A stretch of 43,529 bases of DNA from Alphaproteobacteria bacterium. Its GTDB lineage: Bacteria; Pseudomonadota; Alphaproteobacteria; Rhizobiales; Aestuariivirgaceae. Where the stretch lies: NCBI GenBank assembly GCA_024279045.1, contig JAJRRZ010000046.1, positions 1-43,529 of the forward strand, written 5' to 3'. Below the pieces are notes generated by a model, which made no database searches, was not told where the DNA came from, and worked only from the letters and a program-made list of their open reading frames with translations. This document shows positions 24,085 to 31,032 of this stretch, piece after piece. Within the stretch, counting starts at the first letter, position 1; each line of letters opens with the position of its first letter. A program made the translations under genes and the position numbers.

Positions 24085-25017
24085 ATGAAGCTCATCTCGG
24101 GAAACGCCAACCGCCCGCTGGCGGAGGCCATCGCCACCTATTTGAACCAGCCGCTGACGAAGTGCCTGGTGCGGCGCTTCGCCGACATGGAAATCTTCGT
24201 CGAGATTCAGGAAAACGTGCGCGGCGAGGATGTGTTCATCATCCAGCCGACATCGTTTCCCACCAACGACCACCTGATGGAACTGCTCATCATCGTCGAT
24301 GCCGCGCGCCGCGCCTCGGCCCGCCGCATCACGGCGGTGGTGCCCTATTTCGGCTATGCCCGGCAGGATCGCAAGCCCGGCCCGCGCACACCCATCACCG
24401 CGAAGCTGGTGGCCAACATGATCGAGCGCGCCGGCGCCGACCGGGTGCTGACCATCGACCTGCACGCCGGGCAGATACAGGGCTTCTTCGACATTCCGGT
24501 GGACAACCTCTATGCCGCGCCGGTGATGGTGCAGGACCTGAAACGCCATTACGACCTGGAGAACGTGATGGTCGTCTCACCCGATGTCGGCGGTGTGGTG
24601 CGCGCCCGCGCCCTTGCCAAGCGCATCGGCGCACAATTGGCCATTGTCGACAAGCGCCGCGAACGCCCCGGCGAATCGGAGGTGATGAACATCATCGGCG
24701 ACGTGCATGGCCGCGCCTGTATCCTGGTGGACGACATTGTCGATTCCGGTGGCACGCTGTGCAACGCGGCGGAGGCCCTGCTGGAACAGGGCGCACAGGA
24801 AGTTTCCGCCTACATCACCCACGGCGTGCTCTCCGGCGGCGCCGTGGCGCGGATTGCCGCCAGCCCGCTGAAGGAGCTGGTGATCACCGACTCCATCCAG
24901 CCGACGGAAGCGGTGCGGGTGGCCAGCAATCTCCGCGTCATCTCCGTGGCCGAGCTGCTGGGCGAGGCCGTGCGCCGCACCGCCGAGGAGCGTTCCGTCT
25001 CCTCGCTGTTCTACTGA
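24085..25017 (+). CDS. prs: Ribose-phosphate pyrophosphokinase (PRPP synthetase)
   Basis: A 310-residue class I PRPP synthetase that transfers pyrophosphate from ATP to ribose-5-phosphate, feeding nucleotide, His and Trp synthesis. Motifs: MKLISGNANRPLA and FADMEIFVEIQENVRGEDVF at the N-terminus, the ATP-site block PYFGYARQDRKPGPRTPITAKLVANM, the metal-binding DLHAGQIQGFFDIPVDNLYA, SPDVGGVVRARA with KRR following, and the PRPP-binding loop CILVDDIVDSGGTLC. ATG 24085 has GGGGA close upstream. Length and motif order are full. Confidence 0.95.
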   Translation: MKLISGNANRPLAEAIATYLNQPLTKCLVRRFADMEIFVEIQENVRGEDVFIIQPTSFPTNDHLMELLIIVDAARRASARRITAVVPYFGYARQDRKPGPRTPITAKLVANMIERAGADRVLTIDLHAGQIQGFFDIPVDNLYAAPVMVQDLKRHYDLENVMVVSPDVGGVVRARALAKRIGAQLAIVDKRRERPGESEVMNIIGDVHGRACILVDDIVDSGGTLCNAAEALLEQGAQEVSAYITHGVLSGGAVARIAASPLKELVITDSIQPTEAVRVASNLRVISVAELLGEAVRRTAEERSVSSLFY

Positions 25018-25081
25018 GAGCCGCCCGGTCATTGGGCAAAACCGCCAACCCTGAACGCTCCCCCGGCAAACGGGCAACGCT

Positions 25082-25129
25082 GCCACAAGCCGGCACGGCG
25101 CCTTGTTTTCCCAAAAAATGGCTTGTGGC
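25082..25129. terminator. Hairpin between convergent prs and beta-helix genes
   Basis: GCCACAAGCC (25082-25091) and GGCTTGTGGC (25120-25129) form a perfect 10-bp stem with a 28-nt loop, in the 150-bp gap between two genes that end toward each other. The position fits a shared terminator, though there is no adjoining T run. Confidence 0.4.
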
Positions 25130-25167
25130 CGACACCACCCACCACAAGACCTTTCTCCACGATCGGC

Positions 25168-26628
25168 TCACCCCTTGCTGTTGGCATTGATCAATACATG
25201 CCGTGGCGCCCTGCGCGCACCCAGCAACTCGCCCGTAACGCGCCGCGCATGGTCGTATCCCGCCACGGCAATGCGCACTTCGTCGAACACATTGGCCGAG
25301 ATCACTGCCCGTCCCGCGCCCTTGACCACCGATACCGCCACTCCCACCGGGCTTTGACGCACCACATTGCCCGTGGCCGTTACATTGCGCAGATATTTGC
25401 CCCAACCCAGGGCAATGCCATATTTCGCCGCCCGCTCCACCACATTGCCGGTTACGGTGCTGTCCGCTTCAACGCCAATGCCGTATCCTTCCTCGCCCGG
25501 CAGTCCGCGCACCGGTATCAGATCACGCACGATGTTGCCCGTTACCGTCGCCAGCCGCCCGCCTTCCTTCATGTTTGTAACCGAAATGCCCGCCGTCGCA
25601 CCTTCCACCAGGTTGCCGGCCACCAACGCCCTTTCGAAGGTGAATTCGACGAAAATCGCCACCTCGCCGGAGCGGCGGCAGATGTTGCGGGCAATCACCA
25701 CCTCATCCCCGGAATTGTCGCGCACCGAGCTGTAGGCGCACTCCGCGATATCGTTGTCCACCACCCGCACACCACCACCGCGAAACACGTTTATCCCGTT
25801 GCCGTTCTGCCCTGTGCCACCGGCATCGGCACGAATGCGGCGGATGCGATTGCGAGCCACCAGCGCACCATCATGGCGCTTGACCGACTGCCACACCAGA
25901 ATGCCGCCATTGCCGCAATGCATGATGTCGTTGTGGGTGATTTCCAGAGCCTGGCAGTCCAGTGCGAACAGAGCCGTTTCCGCCACATCACGCAGCCGGT
26001 TGCCCACCAGCAGTCCGCCACAACCACGCAGGAAAAGCCCGTGTCCACGCGCCTGCTCGATGATGCAGTCCACAACCCGCACCGAGGCGATGTCTTCCAG
26101 CATCAGCAGCCCGTCTGCCTGCTCCTGCCCCATGGCGCGCTGCTGCCCCGCACCATCAATCCGCACGCCCAGCAGCTCGCACCGTGCCGTGCCTCGCACC
26201 CGCAGCAATCTGCGCGCGCCCGCCCGGCACACCAGCCGCGAATCCGCATCGCCCACCAACCGCACCGGCTGGCGCAGCTCCACATCGCCCGCCACCACAT
26301 CACCCGGCGGCAGACGCAGCGCCATGCCCAGCTCCGCCGCGCGGCGGATTGCCCGTTCGAGCTCCTGCGATTGATCACGTAACCTGTCTGGCAGCAACCC
26401 CAGCTCATGCGCTGGCACAGCCCTGGCCTCCACCCCGCGCGCCGCCAGCAGCCGCCCGTTTCCGGCTTCCACGCGCAAGCCCATGTCATCTGGCCCGTAT
26501 CCTGCCCGTGGCCGGGCGCCTTGCTCCTGTCCCAATGCCTGCCCTGCTGTTGTTGCCAAGGCCGGCAGCCCTGCCAACGCGCCCAGCGCGGCACGGCGCG
26601 TGCATCCCTGTCTGTCTTTGTGTGTCAT
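25168..26628 (-). CDS. Tat-exported right-handed beta-helix repeat protein (TIGR03808-like)
   Basis: A 486-residue protein with a twin-arginine signal (CTRRAALGALAGLPALATTAG), so it should be exported folded. From about residue 130 to 470 it is a series of parallel beta-helix coils: short repeats of the kind GNxVxxxxxxGIxV, for example DNDIAECAYSSVRDNSGDEVVIARN and ATVTGNIVRDL, ending VISANVFDEVRIAVAG. This layout matches the alphaproteobacterial TIGR03808 family of uncharacterised Tat-secreted repeat proteins. ATG 26628 places the Arg pair near residue 10, with GGAG 10 bp upstream. Polysaccharide binding or lysis is common for such folds, but no catalytic residues can be assigned. Confidence 0.8.
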   Translation of the reverse strand: MTHKDRQGCTRRAALGALAGLPALATTAGQALGQEQGARPRAGYGPDDMGLRVEAGNGRLLAARGVEARAVPAHELGLLPDRLRDQSQELERAIRRAAELGMALRLPPGDVVAGDVELRQPVRLVGDADSRLVCRAGARRLLRVRGTARCELLGVRIDGAGQQRAMGQEQADGLLMLEDIASVRVVDCIIEQARGHGLFLRGCGGLLVGNRLRDVAETALFALDCQALEITHNDIMHCGNGGILVWQSVKRHDGALVARNRIRRIRADAGGTGQNGNGINVFRGGGVRVVDNDIAECAYSSVRDNSGDEVVIARNICRRSGEVAIFVEFTFERALVAGNLVEGATAGISVTNMKEGGRLATVTGNIVRDLIPVRGLPGEEGYGIGVEADSTVTGNVVERAAKYGIALGWGKYLRNVTATGNVVRQSPVGVAVSVVKGAGRAVISANVFDEVRIAVAGYDHARRVTGELLGARRAPRHVLINANSKG

Positions 26629-26715
26629 GGCGGCACAACTCCTGTTCATAGCGCTTGCTACAGGCAATTTTCATGCCGCCTGCGCCCAAAAGCCGCAATG
26701 CCAGGCACGGCGCGC

Positions 26716-26729
26716 TTGACTAAAGTCAA
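26716..26729. promoter_or_regulatory. FNR/FixK-type inverted repeat
   Basis: TTGAC (26716-26720), TAAA, GTCAA (26725-26729) matches the FNR/CRP-family layout TTGAY-N4-RTCAA; the symmetry extends one more base each side. It lies between the divergent beta-helix gene (88 bp from its start) and the small membrane protein gene (130 bp from its start), beside a cytochrome cluster. Confidence 0.45.
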
Positions 26730-26858
26730 GGAGAATGAAGCAGCAACGCCTTCCCATTCCAACAGAGAATGCCCTTGGCATGAAATTGCACCAGGGCGCC
26801 TGTTTTTGGTCGATGGGCCGGAATGGCCGGTCATGAACGGAGGGTAGGGAGCACAGCC

Positions 26859-27062
26859 ATGCTGAAGATGTTTCTGTTGATATACATCCTTGCCGGGCCA
26901 ACGCTGGCAGGCATCATGATGACTTTCGCACTGGCCACACGGCTGAGCAACAATACAATGTTGCTGCTCACGGCCATCGGCGCGGTGATCGCCCTGCCCA
27001 TCGCCTGGATCGTGGCCAGGATGATTGTCGAAAGGACCGGCTGGGGCCAGCGCAATACCTAG
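26859..27062 (+). CDS. Small two-helix membrane protein, unknown function
   Basis: A 67-residue protein starting at ATG 26859 with GGGAG 9 bp upstream. It has two predicted membrane helices, about residues 4-24 (FLLIYILAGPTLAGIMMTFAL) and 32-53 (TMLLLTAIGAVIALPIAWIVA), with a short basic C-terminus RMIVERTGWGQRNT. I do not recognise the family with certainty; similar short proteins are common and unnamed in alphaproteobacteria. The TAG stop is formed by the TA target and the first base of miniature element copy 2; without the element the stop would be TAA at the same codon. Confidence 0.6.
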   Translation: MLKMFLLIYILAGPTLAGIMMTFALATRLSNNTMLLLTAIGAVIALPIAWIVARMIVERTGWGQRNT

Positions 27063-27222
27063 GGTCTGGACTCAATACCTGAGCACTCCCCATGTGCATT
27101 TTGGCTTCATATCAAACGGTTTTTCGTTCTTGCCAATAGCTCCACTATTGCCCGCGAACGAAAAACCGCTGCTATCTTGCCAAAATGCCCATGAGAAGCA
27201 CTCATTTATTTAGACCAGACCC
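27062..27222 (-). mobile_element. Palindromic MITE-like element, copy 2
   Basis: A 161-bp copy of the element found at 1702-1861, inverted relative to it, flanked by TA at 27060-27061 and 27223-27224. The ends are the best preserved in the window: GGGTCTGG at the left and CCAGACCC at the right. The central CAATAG/CTATTG hairpin and the GCATTTTGGC arms are retained. It is inserted exactly at the stop codon of the small membrane protein gene. Confidence 0.8.
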
Positions 27223-27288
27223 TAAGCCGCGACACACACCACTACAATGAGCCCTTGTCCATCCACGAGCGGATGGGCTCGCAGACTG

Positions 27289-27325
27289 CCGGAGCGCGTT
27301 CTTGCAAGGGACCCGCTCCGGTTTT
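27289..27325 (+). terminator. Hairpin with T run before cytochrome c'
   Basis: CCGGAGCG (27289-27296) pairs with CGCTCCGG (27314-27321) over a 17-nt loop and is followed by TTTT (27322-27325). It sits between miniature element copy 2 and the cytochrome c' promoter region and would end transcription coming from the small membrane protein gene. Confidence 0.6.
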
Positions 27326-27400
27326 CGTGAACAAGGGGAAATGGCCGAGCAACAAGGGCCACCAAACTATGGTGGCAAAATGGCGCTTGACGGCAACAAT

Positions 27401-27417
27401 GGAATTATAATAATTCC
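27401..27417. promoter_or_regulatory. 17-bp AT-rich palindrome upstream of cytochrome c'
   Basis: GGAATTAT, A, ATAATTCC is a perfect odd palindrome 89 bp before the cytochrome c' start codon, in an otherwise GC-rich genome. It is a candidate operator, possibly for an Rrf2-type (NsrR/IscR-like) or Fur-type regulator; the assignment is open. The remaining gap sequence shows no gene. Confidence 0.4.
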
Positions 27418-27505
27418 ATATAACGCAACAGTGAATTGCACCCCTGCAATGCATTGTCGATTTTGAAAAACCCTCCTCGTCAATCAGGATACAGGGAGTA
27501 TCATC

Positions 27506-27982
27506 ATGAAGCGGATTGGAGCGACAGGCATGGCATTGGCCACTGCGGCAATGCTGGCTGGCGTGGCAATGGCAGGCGGCCATGGCGGCGCCAAGAAAAT
27601 GGCGGCCACCGGGCCGATTGCAGAGCGCCAACAGGCGATGAAGGACATCAAGAGCAACTTCGTGCCGCTGGTGAAGATGGTAAAGGGCGCCCAGCCGTTC
27701 GATGCCGCCACGGTGAAGAAAAACGCCGAGATCATCGCCGCCAAGCTGCAAGCCTCGGCAAAATTGTTCCCCGAAGGATCTGATACCGGCGACACCCGCG
27801 CCAAGCCGGAAATCTGGACGATGTCGGAAGAATTTCAGGCCATCATGAACACCGCCATAGAGAAGGCGAAGGCGCTGGCCAATGTGTCTTCCCCCGACCA
27901 GCTGGCCCCGGCGGTAATGGCGCTGGGCGGCGAGGGCTGCAAGGCATGCCACGAGAAGTTCCGCAAGCCGAAGCAGAAGTAA
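27506..27982 (+). CDS. Cytochrome c'
   Basis: A 158-residue periplasmic four-helix-bundle cytochrome. The signal peptide is MKRIGATGMALATAAMLAGVAMA. The single haem motif CKACH lies close to the C-terminus (Cys145, Cys148, His149), the hallmark of the class II cytochromes c', here GGEGCKACHEKFRK. An upstream helix starts IAERQQAMKDIKSNF. ATG 27506 has AGGGAG 7 bp upstream. Cytochromes c' bind nitric oxide and are often induced under low oxygen or nitrosative stress; that role is inferred from the family. A hairpin follows the gene. Confidence 0.92.
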   Translation: MKRIGATGMALATAAMLAGVAMAGGHGGAKKMAATGPIAERQQAMKDIKSNFVPLVKMVKGAQPFDAATVKKNAEIIAAKLQASAKLFPEGSDTGDTRAKPEIWTMSEEFQAIMNTAIEKAKALANVSSPDQLAPAVMALGGEGCKACHEKFRKPKQK

Positions 27983-28002
27983 TGCATGCTTGCATCGCAT
28001 CG

Positions 28003-28028
28003 AACGGCGGGCCTTCTGGCCCGCCGTT
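28003..28028 (+). terminator. Perfect hairpin after cytochrome c'
   Basis: AACGGCGGGCC (28003-28013), loop TTCT, GGCCCGCCGTT (28018-28028): an 11-bp perfect stem 20 bp after the stop codon. There is no T tract, so termination efficiency is uncertain. Confidence 0.55.
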
Positions 28029-28097
28029 GTCATTCATGGTGCTGCGCGCACCTGTTTGTGCTTGCAGTGATGCAGCGGCTGGGATAATCGCCTGCAC

Positions 28098-29003
28098 ATG
28101 GCAGAGAAACGGCGCACACTGAGGTGGTGGCATATCCTGCTGGCAGTCCTGGCGCTGGCAGGGGCGGGCGTGGCTTTTGCCTATCAACGCCTGTCCATAC
28201 CATTGCCGGAAAGCGCCCTGCCCGCCGATTACCGGCCAGACGTGAAAAACGGCGAGCGCATGTATTTCGCCGGTGGATGCATTTCCTGCCATCGCGGCAT
28301 CGGCCCGTTCGTGGAGCTGCCCGCTGGCGGGCGCAAGATGAAGATCCCCGGCGGCGAGATCGTCCCCCCCAACATCACCCCGGACGATGAAACCGGCATC
28401 GGCAAATGGCGGCCAATCGACTTCCTCAACGCCATGCGCCGCGGCCTCGGCCCCGATGGTACGCACTACATTCCAGCCTTTCCCTATACTTCCTATGCCT
28501 GGATGCGCACCGAGGACATCCTCGACCTTTTCGCCTATCTGAAGACACTCGAACCCGTGCGCAACGAAGTGCCGCTGAAAACCGCACGGCTCGACCGTTT
28601 TGCCCTGGCTTTCTGGAAATGGCTGGCGTTGCCGCCACGCCCCTTCCGCGACCTGCCGGGCAAGGATGCTTTATGGAACCGCGGGGCCTACCTGGTGCTG
28701 GGGCCGGGCCATTGCGGCGAATGCCACACCCCGCGCAACGGCATTTTCCTGCTCGATCGCAACCGCTGGCTGGCCGGTGCGCCACTGTTGACCGAAAAGG
28801 GTGATGCCCCCTCGTTGCGAGGGCTGAAAAAGCGCAAACGCTACAAGGATGTCAACGATCTGATGCAAGCGCTGAAATACGGGGAAGCCATGGGCTACGA
28901 AGATCTCTCAGCCGGCGGCATGGGCGAGGTGCAGTCCAACCTTTCCAGATTGCCCGATGCAGACCTGAAGGCCATCGCCACCTATCTGATGAGTCTGGAT
29001 TAA
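28098..29003 (+). CDS. Membrane-anchored dihaem cytochrome c
   Basis: A 301-residue protein with an uncleaved-looking N-terminal helix (WWHILLAVLALAGAGVAFAY, about residues 10-29) and two c-type haem motifs: CISCH (61-65) and CGECH (206-210). The first half has GERMYFAGG before the haem and PNITPDDETGIGKW after it, the pattern of cytochrome subunits of alcohol, aldehyde or gluconate dehydrogenases. The second half ends LPDADLKAIATYLMSL, typical of cytochrome c domains. The start ATG 28098 directly precedes the basic MAEKRRTLR leader. It probably passes electrons in the periplasm; the partner dehydrogenase is not in the window. Confidence 0.88.
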   Translation: MAEKRRTLRWWHILLAVLALAGAGVAFAYQRLSIPLPESALPADYRPDVKNGERMYFAGGCISCHRGIGPFVELPAGGRKMKIPGGEIVPPNITPDDETGIGKWRPIDFLNAMRRGLGPDGTHYIPAFPYTSYAWMRTEDILDLFAYLKTLEPVRNEVPLKTARLDRFALAFWKWLALPPRPFRDLPGKDALWNRGAYLVLGPGHCGECHTPRNGIFLLDRNRWLAGAPLLTEKGDAPSLRGLKKRKRYKDVNDLMQALKYGEAMGYEDLSAGGMGEVQSNLSRLPDADLKAIATYLMSLD

Positions 29004-29072
29004 GGTCTCTCGCCCATTTTCCGCGGGCAATGGCCATGCTGGGGTTACCGGCAAGACCCTCCACTCCGGCAA

Positions 29073-29205
29073 GGTATGGCCTCAATAAATGAGTGCTTCT
29101 CATGGGCATTTTGGCAAAATAGCAGCGGTTTTTCGTTCGCAGGCAATAGTGGAGCTATTGGCAAGAACGAAAAACCGCCTGAAATGCAGCCAAAATGCAC
29201 ACGGA
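29073..29205 (+). mobile_element. Palindromic MITE-like element, copy 3, right end truncated
   Basis: A third copy in the same orientation as copy 1. It starts GGTATGGCCTCAATAAATG and keeps the central hairpin, but loses similarity after CCAAAATGCACAC at about 29203. About 28 terminal bases are missing and no TA flank is seen on either side. The end abuts the stop codon (29208-29210) of the DUF695/RraB gene. Confidence 0.75.
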
Positions 29206-29207
29206 GC

Positions 29208-29969
29208 CTATGCGCTTTTCGCCAGCCGCACTTCTGCCCGCCAGCCATCATAGATGCCGCCTAGCCGCTGCGCCTCTTCCGCAATGAGATGCGTGTCGGA
29301 ATCCAGCAACTCGGCGTGCAATGGCATGTTGCGGCGAAAGATGATCTGATGCAGCCCTTCGCCATTGGGCGGTGGCAACAGGCTGCTCACCATGAAACCG
29401 TTGCGTCGCGCCCATTCGGCAAAGGCATGAGCCTGCACGCTATTGTCCATCAGCACGGTATGCTCCACCGGGCGCTCGCGGGATGCATCATCCCCCAACG
29501 CTGCCATGTCGGCGAGCTGCTCGACATTGCGGGTGCGGCGCAGCTCTTCCGCGGTGGGCAGCAGCGCCTCGTGATATACCCGGTGCATGGCATCGGCCAT
29601 CATTTCCGCGCCCAGCGCCACTTGCTTGCGCAGGGCAATGCGGCGCAACAGGGTCGCCACTTCGTTCCAGCCGCAGGGCACATAGAAGAACCAGCTGTGC
29701 AGCCCGTTGCCAGACACTTCGCCAACACAGTGCCCGTTCAACGCACCGATCCAGTTGATCAGCTCATCGCGCAGATCAGCAATGATCTCCTCCTCGCCGA
29801 GGGTAGGCAGGCCATCCTCGTCGGCCTGACGTAACATATATTGCACCTTCAGCAGGTTGGGCGCATCAAGATCAGCCAGCTCCCGCGCCGCACTCATGTC
29901 CACGCCGATGCTGGCCACCCGACCATCGATATCGGCAAAGTAGGTTTCCCATTCACAGGCATTGTGCAT
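29208..29969 (-). CDS. DUF695 plus RraB-like domain protein
   Basis: A protein of about 253 residues. The N-terminal part, CEWETYFADIDGRVASIGVDM through HSWFFYVPCG, resembles DUF695. The C-terminal part, NSVQAHAFAEWARRNGFMVS through AEEAQRLGGIYDGWRAEV, resembles the fold of RraB, the E. coli inhibitor of RNase E; the GGxYDGW ending is characteristic. I start at ATG 29969, where the DUF695 similarity begins; in-frame ATGs at 30014 and 30071 would add poorly conserved leaders. A link to RNase E is family inference only. Truncated miniature element copy 3 lies directly after its stop. Confidence 0.72.
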   Translation of the reverse strand: MHNACEWETYFADIDGRVASIGVDMSAARELADLDAPNLLKVQYMLRQADEDGLPTLGEEEIIADLRDELINWIGALNGHCVGEVSGNGLHSWFFYVPCGWNEVATLLRRIALRKQVALGAEMMADAMHRVYHEALLPTAEELRRTRNVEQLADMAALGDDASRERPVEHTVLMDNSVQAHAFAEWARRNGFMVSSLLPPPNGEGLHQIIFRRNMPLHAELLDSDTHLIAEEAQRLGGIYDGWRAEVRLAKSA

Positions 29970-30130
29970 GACGTTTTCCCGCAGTCCCCGCAGTTTTCGT
30001 GGTGTTGCGGACATTGTCGCGGCACGGGGCTTAACAGCCCCTTGCAACGGCGCACCTGGCGGCGCAAACATGCGGGCATGGTTGGCAAGTGGTAAACACC
30101 GACACCAACGACTCAAGAAACGGGGGCGGC

Positions 30131-30946
30131 ATGGTCAATGCAATCTTCACACGGGAAGGGCCGAAGCGAGCGCTGATAACCGGTGCATCGGGCGGCATTG
30201 GCGAGGCCTTTGCACGGCTGCTGGCCGAAGAGGACTGGGAGCTGGCGCTGGTGGCGCGCAATGCCGAACAGCTCAACCGGGTGGCCGGCGTGGTGCACGC
30301 CGAACATGGCGTGGCGGCGCACGCCCTGCCCGCCGACCTGACCGACACACGGGCCATAGATCATCTGGCCGGCAAGCTGGCGGAGATGGACTTTCGCCCC
30401 GATGTGCTCATCAACAACGCCGGTTTCGGGCTAATGGGCCGGGCGCTGGAGCTTGATCGCCAGGAACAGCTTCAGATCATCGATCTGAATGTGCGCGCGC
30501 TCATCGACCTGACACTGCGCCTGCTGCCACACATGCGCCAGCAGGGCGCGGGCGGCGTGCTGAACGTTTCCTCCCTCGCCGGGTTCATGCCGGGGCCGGG
30601 CATGGCGGTATATTACGCCAGCAAGGCGGCGGTGCTATCGTTTTCCGAAGCGCTGGCGGAAGAGATGCGCCCGCATGGTGTGCAGGTGAGCGCGCTGTGC
30701 CCGGGGCCGGTGAAAACCGGCTTTCAGGATCGCGCCGGCATGCGCAAGAGTCGCATCACGCGTCTGCTGCCGGGGCATTCCGCGCAGCGAGTGGCGCGTG
30801 CTGGCTGGCAGGGTTTCAAGGAAGGCCGGGTGGTTATCGTGCCGGGGCTGTTCAACAGTCTTGCGGCCATGTCGGTGCGCTTCACGCCGCGCTTCGCGCT
30901 GCGCCGGATGAACGCCTGGCTCACCGGCGCACACCGCGGCAGGTAA
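30131..30946 (+). CDS. Short-chain dehydrogenase/reductase
   Basis: A 271-residue classical SDR using NAD(P). It has the Rossmann motif ALITGASGGIGEAFA, the NNAGFG structural motif, the catalytic Ser in LNVSSLAGF, and the Tyr-Lys pair in YYASKAAVLSFSEALAEEM. The sequence after it, LCPGPVKTGF, is typical of the DltE/YqjQ-like SDR group. ATG 30131 with a G-rich site just upstream is chosen; GTG 30089 is a possible longer start. The C-terminal tail RFTPRFALRRMNAWL is basic and could touch membranes. The substrate is unknown. Confidence 0.85.
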   Translation: MVNAIFTREGPKRALITGASGGIGEAFARLLAEEDWELALVARNAEQLNRVAGVVHAEHGVAAHALPADLTDTRAIDHLAGKLAEMDFRPDVLINNAGFGLMGRALELDRQEQLQIIDLNVRALIDLTLRLLPHMRQQGAGGVLNVSSLAGFMPGPGMAVYYASKAAVLSFSEALAEEMRPHGVQVSALCPGPVKTGFQDRAGMRKSRITRLLPGHSAQRVARAGWQGFKEGRVVIVPGLFNSLAAMSVRFTPRFALRRMNAWLTGAHRGR

Positions 30947-31032
30947 CGCAAAACGCCTGTTCCCCTTGCGCGATTGTTGCCGCTGTGGTTTGCCATGGCG
31001 CACGTTGATCACATTGCAGCGGAGATGCGCCC

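Noticed and set aside
1695..29251. Short conserved open frames inside all three miniature elements, encoding VHFGFIS and NAHEKHSFI segments
   Set aside because: The elements are palindromes with no ribosome site, and the frame is explained by DNA conservation of the element. Ends of the frames differ between copies.
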